Positions 41,003 through 48,995 of a stretch of 49,097 nucleotides of DNA are shown here, in pieces. The position numbers were made by a program, and so were the translations under genes. Numbering within the stretch: position 1 is the stretch's first letter; each line of letters begins with the position of its first letter. The notes beneath the pieces are model-generated. The model did no database searches. It had not been told where the DNA came from and saw only the letters and a list, made by a program, of their open reading frames with translations. Source of the DNA: Beijerinckiaceae bacterium (GTDB taxonomy: Bacteria; Pseudomonadota; Alphaproteobacteria; Rhizobiales; Beijerinckiaceae); the NCBI GenBank assembly GCA_030684835.1, contig JAUXWZ010000070.1:1-49097 (forward strand), read 5' to 3'.

Positions 41003-42486
41003 GCGCTCAAGTGAGAGTGCTCATTGCAGCGCTGGGCGGCGAGGGTGGTGGTGTTCTTGCCACCTGGATCGCGGACGCCGCCATCGCTGATGGATATATC
41101 GCTCAGAGAACCTCCGTGCCCGGCGTTGCGCAACGCACGGGCAGCACGACCTATTATATCGAGTTCGCAAAGACCGACGGACGCAAGCCCGTGCTTGCGC
41201 TGTCGCCGGCGCCTGGGCAAGTGGATCTTTTCATTGCATCTGAATTGCTTGAAGCAACGCGACAAGTACAAACAGGGCTTGTGACGGCGCAGCGAACATT
41301 TGTCATTGCGCCAACCCATCGCGTTTACACAATTCATGAAAAAATCGCGATGGCCGATGGCCGCGCCGATGTCGCGAAGATGCTTGCCGTCATTACGCGT
41401 TTTTCACGCGCTCGCAATGTCGGTGATTTCGCAGCACTTGCGCAGCGCACTGGATGCCAGCTCAACGCTATTTTGCTCGGTCTCGCAGCTCGCCAATTGC
41501 CCATCTCCAGCGATGCTTTTCGCCGCGCTATTCGTGCCGATGGCCGCGCGGTAGAAGCCAATTTGCGAGGCTTCGAGGAAGGGTTCAAGTGTGCGGACGC
41601 GCCTGTGGTACAGACGCATCCTGCGACCGATCTGCAGGCCGCACAAAACGGCGTATCCACTATTCCAGACTCCTTGGCTGCGGAAGTTAACCGATTACCA
41701 GAGGCTTCCAGAGTGTTTGCGCGTGAAGGTGTCGCGCGCGTACTTGATTTCCAGGATGCAAGATACGCGGGTCTATACCTCGATCGGCTTCATCGCTTTG
41801 CCGCGCTTGATGGCTCTTCAGGTGATTTCATGAAGGAGCTTGCGCGTCATCTTGCTGTTCGTATGACGAGCGAAGATGTAATACGGGTTGCGCAGTTGAA
41901 GCTGCGCGCATCGCGACTTGCTCGCGTGTATACTGAAGCGCGTTCCAAGCCGGGCGATCTCGTCGAGATCACAGAATTTTTGAAACCCGGACCTGCTGAA
42001 ATTCTCTCGATCCTCCCGGCGGGTCTTGCGCGTAAGCTCCTGCAATTCGTTGACAGGCGTGGATGGAGCAGCGTCTCATTCCCTATGAAAGTGCGAACCA
42101 CCAGTCTCTGGGGTTTTTTGCGCTTGAGGGCGCTCACTTCGCTTCGTTTCTTGCGGCCCGTTTCCCTGCGAGGCGCAGAAGAACGCGCCTGGGTTGAGCG
42201 TTGGCTTCACCTGGTAGAACGTGTGTTGATGGTCGATCCAGGCGCCGCCATCGAGGTCGTTCAGACAGCGCAGCTTGTGCGTGGCTATGGCGAGACGTGG
42301 GAGCGGGGTCATCTCAATTGGCGATGTATTGCTGACGATTTGATTGAGCCGATGCTCCAGCTATCGCCCACACCCTCGCATTTTGCGGATGCGGTTTTGC
42401 AGGCGCGGATTGCTGCAAATTCTGACCCCGATTGTTCACTATTACAGGCGGTCCTGCAAAGTGTCCATAAGTCCGCGGTTGCGTAA
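40999..42486 (+). CDS. iorB: Indolepyruvate oxidoreductase beta subunit, long proteobacterial form
   Basis: A 495-residue partner of IorA. The N-terminal gamma-type domain (about 1-190) has VLIAALGGEGGGVLATWIAD, the SVPGVAQRTGSTTYYIEF segment and LIASELLEATR-like LFIASELLEATRQV. The remaining 300 residues form the extra C-terminal domain known from proteobacterial IorB, absent in the short archaeal subunit; it includes VLDFQDARYAGLYLDRL and VRTTSLWGFLRLRALTSLR. It overlaps the alpha subunit by four bases, indicating coupled synthesis. It is the last gene of the catabolic region before the formate dehydrogenase operon. Confidence 0.92.
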   Translation: MSAQVRVLIAALGGEGGGVLATWIADAAIADGYIAQRTSVPGVAQRTGSTTYYIEFAKTDGRKPVLALSPAPGQVDLFIASELLEATRQVQTGLVTAQRTFVIAPTHRVYTIHEKIAMADGRADVAKMLAVITRFSRARNVGDFAALAQRTGCQLNAILLGLAARQLPISSDAFRRAIRADGRAVEANLRGFEEGFKCADAPVVQTHPATDLQAAQNGVSTIPDSLAAEVNRLPEASRVFAREGVARVLDFQDARYAGLYLDRLHRFAALDGSSGDFMKELARHLAVRMTSEDVIRVAQLKLRASRLARVYTEARSKPGDLVEITEFLKPGPAEILSILPAGLARKLLQFVDRRGWSSVSFPMKVRTTSLWGFLRLRALTSLRFLRPVSLRGAEERAWVERWLHLVERVLMVDPGAAIEVVQTAQLVRGYGETWERGHLNWRCIADDLIEPMLQLSPTPSHFADAVLQARIAANSDPDCSLLQAVLQSVHKSAVA

Positions 42487-42581
42487 AAGATTCAGAGTGA
42501 GGGTATGCTTACGGAACTATGGCGAAGGCGCGGCCGTTAGAAAGAATTGATGTTCATCTAAGGTCCGATTGATGGCGACAT

Positions 42582-43025
42582 ATGCCTGAGCTTCATCTTG
42601 AGGTTGGAGTTATCGTTGCGCGACGTACTCCGCGCACCGCGTGGGCGAGCGCGGTCTGGATCCCGTCCGCTGTCCTATCTGCGCCACCCCAACTCGCAGT
42701 CGGGGCCTGCATTTGCAGATCAGAATATGAAGACCTTTATTATGCCGGCGCTGCGGCACTAGCGCTTTACGCGTCAGAGGCTAGTCATTACCGAGACAAT
42801 CTCGCCTGCGATCGAGCATCTTTGTGGATTGCGTTATCTGATGCTGGCGAGGTGCCGAACGTCAATATGGTAACCGCCGACCCCTACGAAGGTGAAGCGC
42901 TGGCTGAAGTTTACGGTGAGAAGATCGATGCGGTGCCTATGCCGCAGACAATCTTTGAAGTGATCGCGGATTTCGTCGGGAAGCACTACGTCGAACGTCA
43001 GTTTGTTAAACGTTCCAGATCCTAG
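42582..43025 (+). CDS. DUF3305 protein, formate dehydrogenase operon accessory
   Basis: A 147-residue cytoplasmic protein of the DUF3305 type, regularly found at the head of respiratory formate dehydrogenase operons. Diagnostic parts are VGVIVARRTPRTAWASAVW and the C-terminal VTADPYEGEALAEVYGEKID, VPMPQTIFEVIADFVGKHY and ERQFVKRSRS. The function is not established; a maturation or assembly role is inferred from gene linkage. It is the first gene of the operon after a 95-base gap from iorB. The partner DUF3306 gene is absent here. No clear ribosome-binding site is present, but the start fits the family. Confidence 0.85.
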   Translation: MPELHLEVGVIVARRTPRTAWASAVWIPSAVLSAPPQLAVGACICRSEYEDLYYAGAAALALYASEASHYRDNLACDRASLWIALSDAGEVPNVNMVTADPYEGEALAEVYGEKIDAVPMPQTIFEVIADFVGKHYVERQFVKRSRS

Positions 43026-43086
43026 GAACTGTCGGCGACGTATTGCGTTTTGTACTTTGAGGCCTTTGCCGGCATTGGAGTCCGAG

Positions 43087-43299
43087 ATGGATCGCGAACG
43101 CGCCAAGCTTAGTAGAAGAAGCTTTTTTCGCGGCGCCGCACAGGTTTCAGCAATCGGAGCAGTAGCGAGCGCCAGCCTGACGGGAGAGGCAGATGCCTAT
43201 ACGCCCGGCGGCGATGAAATGCGGGCGAGGTACCGTGTTACCGATCACGTCAAGGCGTTCTACGCAACGAATGGCTACGAGACAAAAAGCAAGAAGTGA
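43087..43299 (+). CDS. Small Tat-signal protein of the formate dehydrogenase region
   Basis: A 70-residue protein with the twin-arginine leader KLSRRSFFRGAAQVSAIG followed by a short conserved tail, ARYRVTDHVKAFYATNGYET. It belongs to the small family known as the formate dehydrogenase region Tat target. Such proteins lie immediately upstream of the catalytic subunit gene, as here. The protein may assist Tat export or electron transfer complex assembly, but no function is proven. It ends 11 bases before the start of the alpha subunit. Confidence 0.85.
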   Translation: MDRERAKLSRRSFFRGAAQVSAIGAVASASLTGEADAYTPGGDEMRARYRVTDHVKAFYATNGYETKSKK

Positions 43300-43310
43300 A
43301 AGGGAGCACG

Positions 43311-46241
43311 ATGCTCGTAAAGCGCAGGTATGCGGTTGTCTCGCGAGGGTCCGCGTTTAGCGGCCAAGCCGACCATTCGTTCTTGGATCGTCGAACATTT
43401 TTAGCACGATCCGGCCTGACCGGTGCGGCGGTTGCGTTGACGAGTTCGTTTGGCTCGGTCCGTAAAGCTAGCGCAGCGGGAGCTTCTGTCAGCGATCCAA
43501 ACGTCGTCTTGCGCAAGAATATCTGCACACACTGTTCCGTCGGTTGCAGCGTCACAGCTGAAGTTTTGAATGGCGTGTGGGTAGGTCAAGAGCCGGAATG
43601 GCGTAGCCCCATAAATCGTGGCACGCATTGCGCTAAAGGGGCAGCCATTCGCGAAATCGTGGGTGGCGAACGGCGCTTGAAATACCCCCTGAAGCTCGTG
43701 GGCGGACAATGGACGCGAGTGAGTTGGGACCAAGCCATAGACGAGATTGGTTCAAAGCTCATCGAAATTCGACAGAAAAGCGGAGCCGACTCGGTATATT
43801 GGCTCGGTTCGGCGAAGTTCACAAACGAGGCGGCTTACATGCTGCGCAAGATGGCGGCGTTTTGGGGAACCAACAACGTCGATCATCAGGCGCGCATTTG
43901 CCATTCCACAACAGTCGCGGGCGTTGCAAATACTTGGGGCTACGGCGCGCAAACAAACTCTTACAACGACATTCGCAATTCCAAGACCATGATAATCATG
44001 GGCGGAAATCCCGCTGAGGCGCATCCGATCGCGATGCAGCATATCCTCGCCGGAAAGGAACTTAACCGCGCGAACATGATCGTAATCGACCCGCGGTTCA
44101 CACGTACTGCTGCTCACGCAAGCGAGTACGTGCGTATCCGTCCGGGCACTGATATTCCTGTCATTTGGGGGATGCTCTGGCACATCTTCCAAAATGGCTG
44201 GGAAGACAAGGAATTCATTCAGCAGCGCGTGTACGGAATGGACGCGGTGCGCAAGGAAGTTGAAAAGTGGACGCCGCAGGAAGTTGAAAGAGTTTCAGGT
44301 GTTCCCGGCGAGCAACTCAAGCGCGTCGCTCAGACGTTTGCCTTGGCCAAGCCTTCGACGCTCATCTGGTGCATGGGTGCGACGCAGCACACAGTAGGAA
44401 CCGCGAACGTGCGGGCGTTCTGCATCCTATGCTTGGCGACGGGTAATGTCGGTAAGCCGGGCACCGGCGCCAATATCTTCCGCGGGCATACGAACGTGCA
44501 GGGCGCAACCGACCTAGGCCTCGATGTTACAACGCTTCCACTTTATTACGGCATCGTAGAAGGCGCATGGCGTCATTGGGCCCGCGTGTGGGATGTCGAA
44601 TACGATTGGTTCCAATCGCGCTTTGATGAAGTCCCTGCGCTAGGGAGCCGTAAGCCACGTTCTAGCAAACAAAGCATGGAGACGCCTGGCATTACGTCGA
44701 CGCGTTGGTTTGACGCGCTTAACCTTGATGCGGAGCAGATCGATCAGCAATCGCCGCTGCGCGCAATGATCGTTATGGGACACGGCGGCAACACCGTTAC
44801 GCGAATGCCTGAAGCAATTAAAGGCATGAACAAGCTTGAATTGCTTGTGGTCGCCGATCCGCATCCCACGACTTTTGCGGCTCTCAACGCTCGACAGGAC
44901 AATACATATTTGCTCCCTGTCGCAACGTCGATGGAGATGGATGGTTCTCGCACAGCCTCTAATCGCTCCTTGCAATGGGGCGAGAAGATCGTTGAACCTA
45001 TCTTTGAGTCGAAGACCGACTACGAGATCATGTATCGACTCTCGCAAAAACTCGGCTTTGCCGAAGAGATGTTTAAGGGCATCAAGATTGAAAACAACGT
45101 GCCTTTGGCCGAGGACGTGCTACGCGAAATCAATCGCGGCGGATGGTCAACCGGATATTGCGGGCAAAGTCCCGAGCGCCTGAAGGCGCACATGCGTCAT
45201 CAGGACAAGTTTGATCTGGTGACCTTGCGTGCGCCCAAGGATGCGCCGGAAGTAGGCGGCGATTACTACGGGCTTCCGTGGCCCTGCTGGGGCAAGCCTG
45301 AATTGCGCCATCCGGGCAGTGCGATACTTTACAATACGGACGCGCACGTCATGGATGGCGGAGGAACATTCCGCGCGCGCTTCGGAATTGAGCGGAATGG
45401 CGAAACGCTTCTCGCGGATAATTCGTTCTCGCGCGGGTCCGATTTGACGGATGGCTATCCGGAAATGACCATGGCCGTCTTCAGAAAACTGGGTTGGGAC
45501 GCCGATCTGACTCCTGATGAGCTAGCGCTTATTCAAAAGACCGGCGGGCAAAACGTCGACGCCGTGAGTTGGGCAAATGATTTGTCCGGCGGCATTCAGC
45601 GCGTTTCGTTGCAGCATGGCGTGATGCATTATGGAAATGGTAAGGCCCGGGCTAACGCGTGGAATTTGCCTGATCCAGTTCCCGTGCATCGCGAGCCTAT
45701 TTATTCGCCGCAGCCGCAGCTCGTAAAACAATATCCTACGCGTCCTGACGAGCGTCAGTTCCGACTTCCCAACAACGGTTTCACGGTCCAACAGGCTGTG
45801 GTCGAAAAGAACATCGCGCGCGAATTTCCGATTGTTCTGTCGTCCGGGAGGCTCGTTGAGTATGAGGGCGGCGGCGAGGAAACGCGCTCAAATCGTTGGC
45901 TGGCTGAACTTCAGCAAAACATGTTTGTTGAGATTAACCCGGCTGATGCGAGCGAGCGTGGCATTGCGGATAATGCATGGGTCTGGGTTTACGGTCCTGA
46001 AAATAGCGCCAGGGCACGCGTTCGCGCATTGGTCACGGAGCGCGTCGGACGCGGCGTCGCGTGGATGCCCTTCCACTTTTCCGGATGGTATCAAGGCGAA
46101 GATATGCGCCGCCATTATCCCGAAGGGACTGATCCGTATGTTCTGGGCGAAAGCGTGAATACTGTCACGACATACGGTTTTGATCCTGTGACCGGCATGC
46201 AAGAACCGAAAGCCACTCTTTGTCAGATCCGTGGGGCATAG
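43311..46241 (+). CDS. fdhA: Formate dehydrogenase alpha (catalytic) subunit, Mo/W-bis-MGD, Cys type
   Basis: A 976-residue molybdopterin oxidoreductase exported by Tat: leader SFLDRRTFLARSGLTGAAV. A 4Fe-4S cluster is bound by Cys72, Cys75, Cys79 and Cys107 (ICTHCSVGCSV and HCAKGA). The metal ligand is Cys197 in ARICHSTTVAGVANTWG, a cysteine in place of the selenocysteine of E. coli FdnG, with the essential His198 following. Bis-MGD segments include MGGNPAEAHPIAMQHI, IVIDPRFTRTAAH and GMGATQHTVG-like CMGATQHTVGTANVRA. It oxidises formate in the periplasm and passes electrons to the beta subunit. AGGGAG supports the ATG at MLVKRRYA; an earlier GTG overlaps the Tat protein's end. Formate may come from the upstream catabolism. 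Confidence 0.93.
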   Translation: MLVKRRYAVVSRGSAFSGQADHSFLDRRTFLARSGLTGAAVALTSSFGSVRKASAAGASVSDPNVVLRKNICTHCSVGCSVTAEVLNGVWVGQEPEWRSPINRGTHCAKGAAIREIVGGERRLKYPLKLVGGQWTRVSWDQAIDEIGSKLIEIRQKSGADSVYWLGSAKFTNEAAYMLRKMAAFWGTNNVDHQARICHSTTVAGVANTWGYGAQTNSYNDIRNSKTMIIMGGNPAEAHPIAMQHILAGKELNRANMIVIDPRFTRTAAHASEYVRIRPGTDIPVIWGMLWHIFQNGWEDKEFIQQRVYGMDAVRKEVEKWTPQEVERVSGVPGEQLKRVAQTFALAKPSTLIWCMGATQHTVGTANVRAFCILCLATGNVGKPGTGANIFRGHTNVQGATDLGLDVTTLPLYYGIVEGAWRHWARVWDVEYDWFQSRFDEVPALGSRKPRSSKQSMETPGITSTRWFDALNLDAEQIDQQSPLRAMIVMGHGGNTVTRMPEAIKGMNKLELLVVADPHPTTFAALNARQDNTYLLPVATSMEMDGSRTASNRSLQWGEKIVEPIFESKTDYEIMYRLSQKLGFAEEMFKGIKIENNVPLAEDVLREINRGGWSTGYCGQSPERLKAHMRHQDKFDLVTLRAPKDAPEVGGDYYGLPWPCWGKPELRHPGSAILYNTDAHVMDGGGTFRARFGIERNGETLLADNSFSRGSDLTDGYPEMTMAVFRKLGWDADLTPDELALIQKTGGQNVDAVSWANDLSGGIQRVSLQHGVMHYGNGKARANAWNLPDPVPVHREPIYSPQPQLVKQYPTRPDERQFRLPNNGFTVQQAVVEKNIAREFPIVLSSGRLVEYEGGGEETRSNRWLAELQQNMFVEINPADASERGIADNAWVWVYGPENSARARVRALVTERVGRGVAWMPFHFSGWYQGEDMRRHYPEGTDPYVLGESVNTVTTYGFDPVTGMQEPKATLCQIRGA

Positions 46242-46255
46242 GGAGGGGATACGCA

Positions 46256-46852
46256 ATGGCTCGTATGAAGTTCCTATGCGACGCTGACCGATGCATCGAG
46301 TGCAATGCTTGTGTCACTGCATGCAAAAACGAACACGACGTGCCGTGGGGAATCAATCGTCGCCGCGTCATTACGCTGAACGACGGCAAGCCGGGTGAAC
46401 GATCCGTGTCCATGGCATGTATGCATTGCACGGATGCTCCATGTGCCGCCGTGTGCCCGGTTAATTGCTTTTACACTACCGGCGATGCGGTTGTGCTGCA
46501 TTCAAAAGACATTTGCATCGGCTGTGGATATTGCTTCTACGCGTGCCCCTTTGGCGCGCCACAATATCCACGCCTTGGCAATTTTGGCTCTCGCGGCAAA
46601 ATGGACAAGTGCACCTATTGCAGCGGCGGCCCCGAAGCGGATCTTTCGGAGGCGGAGTATGTCAAATACGGGTCGAACCGGCTCGCCGAGGGCAAGTTGC
46701 CTCTGTGCGCCGAGATGTGCTCGACCAAGTCTTTGCTGGCAGGCGATGGCGACGTGATTGCTCAAATCTATCGCGAGCGAGTGCTACAGCGCGGGTACGG
46801 ATCCGGCGCATGGGGTTGGCGGACAGCCTACCGTGAAACCGTGACGATCTGA
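46256..46852 (+). CDS. fdhB: Formate dehydrogenase beta subunit (four 4Fe-4S clusters)
   Basis: A 198-residue electron-transfer subunit. Cysteine motifs for four clusters are CIECNACVTACKNEHDVPWG, CMHCTDAPCAAVCPVNCF, CIGCGYCFYACPFGAPQYP and CTYC with the later CAEMC. It links the catalytic subunit to the membrane cytochrome. The protein ends without the C-terminal membrane helix found in E. coli FdnH. A strong GGGAGGGG site precedes the ATG, 14 bases after the alpha subunit stop. It carries no export signal and is expected to be carried out by the alpha subunit's Tat leader. Confidence 0.93.
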   Translation: MARMKFLCDADRCIECNACVTACKNEHDVPWGINRRRVITLNDGKPGERSVSMACMHCTDAPCAAVCPVNCFYTTGDAVVLHSKDICIGCGYCFYACPFGAPQYPRLGNFGSRGKMDKCTYCSGGPEADLSEAEYVKYGSNRLAEGKLPLCAEMCSTKSLLAGDGDVIAQIYRERVLQRGYGSGAWGWRTAYRETVTI

Positions 46853-46862
46853 CGAGGGCTAC

Positions 46863-47942
46863 ATGATGAATCTGCGCTCGGCCGTTTTCGCAATTGCGTT
46901 GGCAGCAACTTGTGGGGTGGCCGCAAGTCCGCTTCGCGCACAGGCGCAGCCAGCGCCACAGGCGCAAACGACTCCCGAGGCAGCGCAACCGCCGCAGCAG
47001 CAGGTTCAGGTGCCCCCGCCGCCACCACGTCAGTCGGTGACGGAAGATATGTTGTTGCGCGAGAATGACCGTATCATCGGCCGCGTCTCGATCCCGGATA
47101 CGCGGCTTGCATTTCTCGAGCAACCGCAAGGGCGGACATGGCGGCGGTTTAATGAGACGTGGGCTCCGTGGATTCTGGGGCTTTCGGTTATTTTGCCGCT
47201 GTTAGCGCTTTTGCTGCTTTATATGTTCCGTGGCGCGCAGCGGTATGAACGTGACGCCTCTCCCATATACGTCATTCGTTATAGCGCCTTTGAGCGCTTC
47301 AATCATTGGATGACCGCAACGTCATTTGTTATCCTCGCGCTCACCGGTCTCAACTATGTTTTTGGCAAGCGGTTGCTCATGCCGCTCATGAGCCCTGGCA
47401 CCTTCGGTGACTTTTCGCAAATTGCAAAGTACGCACATAATTTCTTCGCCTGGCCATTTATACTTGGTGTGCTTGTGATGATCGTCGTATGGACGCGCGA
47501 CAATCTTCCCAGGCGGGTCGATCTAGCGTGGCTCCGCGCCGGTGGCGGGTTGTTCAAGGATACGACGCATCTCAGCGCGGGTCGATTTAATGCTGGCCAG
47601 AAGCTTCTTTTCTGGGCGGTGGTGCTAGCAACCCTGGTGACCTTCGGTAGCGGTTTGGCGCTCATGTTCCCGCTCATGTTCCTTGATGTGAACGGTATGC
47701 AATTATGGGGCTCCATTCATTCTATTGCGGCGGCGCTGTTCATCGCGCTGATCATCGGTCACATTTATATTGGGACGGCAGGCACTGAGGGCTCCTTTGG
47801 CGGCATGGGAAGCGGCGAAGTCGATCTCGCCTGGGCGCGTCATCACCACGATCTGTGGGCTGAAGACGCCCCGCGCGCTGATCCGAGGGAGGACGCGCTT
47901 CCGCAACCGGGTCACGTCTCGCCGCCACCGCACCGCACATGA
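46863..47942 (+). CDS. fdhC: Formate dehydrogenase gamma subunit, cytochrome b
   Basis: A 359-residue membrane subunit that passes electrons from the beta subunit to the quinone pool. A leader (LRSAVFAIALAATCGVAA) and a Gln/Pro-rich periplasmic stretch of about 45 residues come first. Four or five membrane helices then carry the heme ligands His148 (RFNHWMTATSF), His192 (KYAHNFFAWPF), His286 and His300 (SIHSIAAALFIALIIGHIYI). HIYIGTAGTEGSFGGMGSG is the usual end. The C-terminal tail is Pro/His-rich. The gene begins 10 bases after the beta subunit. With the preceding genes it forms a complete FdnGHI-like enzyme. Confidence 0.92.
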   Translation: MMNLRSAVFAIALAATCGVAASPLRAQAQPAPQAQTTPEAAQPPQQQVQVPPPPPRQSVTEDMLLRENDRIIGRVSIPDTRLAFLEQPQGRTWRRFNETWAPWILGLSVILPLLALLLLYMFRGAQRYERDASPIYVIRYSAFERFNHWMTATSFVILALTGLNYVFGKRLLMPLMSPGTFGDFSQIAKYAHNFFAWPFILGVLVMIVVWTRDNLPRRVDLAWLRAGGGLFKDTTHLSAGRFNAGQKLLFWAVVLATLVTFGSGLALMFPLMFLDVNGMQLWGSIHSIAAALFIALIIGHIYIGTAGTEGSFGGMGSGEVDLAWARHHHDLWAEDAPRADPREDALPQPGHVSPPPHRT

Positions 47943-47955
47943 GGAGAGTTCGCTG

Positions 47956-48642
47956 ATGATTCGCCTGTCTCTCAGCGCCACGTTGCTTGGCGCCTGCGTC
48001 TTGTCCGCACCGGCGCTCGCGGCTAATCCCCCAGCCAATATCTGCGTCGAACTGACCGCATGGATCGACCAGACAAATAAGGTGGCGGGGCAGAAGCCGG
48101 CTGATCCGGCCAGCGTTCCTGCATCTCAGGCGCCGGCCGATCCCAAAACGGCGACTGCCGTAGAGCCAGCCAAAGGAGGGGGGGCGCCTGCGCCCGGACG
48201 CGAAGACAGCCCGCAGCAAGACTCAGGGTTGAGCGGACCTGTGACGAGTGACGGGCCTGGCGCTGCTGGGCCCCAAGGGGCCGCGCAGGAGCGCGCCAAA
48301 TCCGCCGAAGTTAACCCGAAGGCAGCCGCTCAGGCGACTGCGGCGCCCGCGCCCGATCCCAAAGCCCCTCCGGCTAGCCCGGAAGCCATCGAAAAAGTCC
48401 GTCAATCGGCGGGCGCCAATGATCTTGATGCGTGTGCGGCTGTGGCGCGCGAGATGAGATTAGCGGGTGTGGCGCTGCCCAACCCAATCATCGCGCTCGC
48501 GGCTCTCAAGCCTGAAATCAGAAATACAGCGTCGCAGGGACCCGCTCCCGGCGTACCCCCCATTCCGCCGTCAGGCGTTGATACGCCTCCGGCGGAGGGG
48601 GCCTCCGGTCAGCCGCCCCAGCCGGCGCCTGCTGCGCGCTGA
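47956..48642 (+). CDS. Exported Pro/Ala-rich protein, last gene of the formate dehydrogenase operon
   Basis: A 228-residue protein with a signal peptide (LSATLLGACVLSAPALAANP). About 90 residues of low-complexity Pro/Ala/Gln/Lys sequence follow, then a short folded-looking block (EAIEKVRQSAGANDLDACAA, VAREMRLAGVALPNPIIALA) and a Pro-rich end. A conserved-looking cysteine pair occurs, one near the N-terminus (ICVELTAWID) and one in the block (DACAAV). GAGGAG ahead of the ATG and a 13-base gap from the cytochrome gene place it in the operon. I do not recognise the family. It may be a periplasmic assembly or stabilising factor of the formate dehydrogenase. Confidence 0.72.
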   Translation: MIRLSLSATLLGACVLSAPALAANPPANICVELTAWIDQTNKVAGQKPADPASVPASQAPADPKTATAVEPAKGGGAPAPGREDSPQQDSGLSGPVTSDGPGAAGPQGAAQERAKSAEVNPKAAAQATAAPAPDPKAPPASPEAIEKVRQSAGANDLDACAAVAREMRLAGVALPNPIIALAALKPEIRNTASQGPAPGVPPIPPSGVDTPPAEGASGQPPQPAPAAR

Positions 48643-48674
48643 AAGCGTCGGCGGCGATCAGCTTAAATGCAAAC

Positions 48675-48702
48675 AAAAAACGCGGGGCCCAAAAGCCCCG
48701 CG
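48675..48702 (-). terminator. Intrinsic terminator of the glycine-zipper gene, possibly bidirectional
   Basis: CGCGGGGC (48681-48688) pairs perfectly with GCCCCGCG (48695-48702) around a six-base loop. On the minus strand it is followed by six T residues (AAAAAA at 48675-48680 on the plus strand), a textbook terminator for the lipoprotein gene. On the plus strand TAAAAT follows, so it could also weakly end the formate dehydrogenase operon. Confidence 0.85.
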
Positions 48703-48728
48703 TAAAATCTCAAACGTCAACCGAATGA

Positions 48729-48995
48729 TCAGTAACGGCGGCAGACGCGCTGGCCGTACGAATTGTACCAGCAGCGATACCGCGGCCGGGTCGAGTCAGC
48801 CACGATTGCGCCGCCGACGCCGCCGATGGCTGCTCCGGCCAGAGCGCCGCGGCCGCCACCAGCCAAACCGCCAATGACCGCACCCGTCGCCGCGCCAATT
48901 CCTGCGCCGGCAGTCACACGCTCTTCACGCGGGGTGCAACCAGCAACAGTTCCTGCAAGCGCGACTGCGCCAACTGTGAGCAGAACCTTTTTCAT
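48729..48995 (-). CDS. Glycine-zipper lipoprotein
   Basis: An 88-residue lipoprotein. The leader MKKVLLTVGAVALAGTVAGC ends in the lipobox AGTVAGC, so Cys20 would carry the lipid. A glycine-zipper segment follows (GAGIGAATGAVIGGLAGGGR, GALAGAAIGGVGGAI), typical of OmpA-like or 17-kDa-antigen-type small envelope proteins, and the end is aromatic and basic with two cysteines (RYRCWYNSYGQRVCRRY). An AGGAG site lies before the ATG. An earlier in-frame start would add 25 residues lacking lipoprotein features. It likely sits in the outer membrane or periplasmic face. A strong terminator follows. Confidence 0.85.
   Translation of the reverse strand: MKKVLLTVGAVALAGTVAGCTPREERVTAGAGIGAATGAVIGGLAGGGRGALAGAAIGGVGGAIVADSTRPRYRCWYNSYGQRVCRRY

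Noticed and set aside
42547..42560. TTGATGTTCATCTA, one mismatch from the FNR/FixK box, before the formate dehydrogenase operon
   Set aside because: It ends only about 21 bases before the DUF3305 start codon, so a promoter activated from -41 would begin inside the gene. Likely chance.
47752..48219. Minus-strand frames of 110-155 codons across the end of the formate dehydrogenase operon
   Set aside because: They are antisense to two supported genes and consist of Arg/Gly-rich sequence typical of GC-rich shadow frames.
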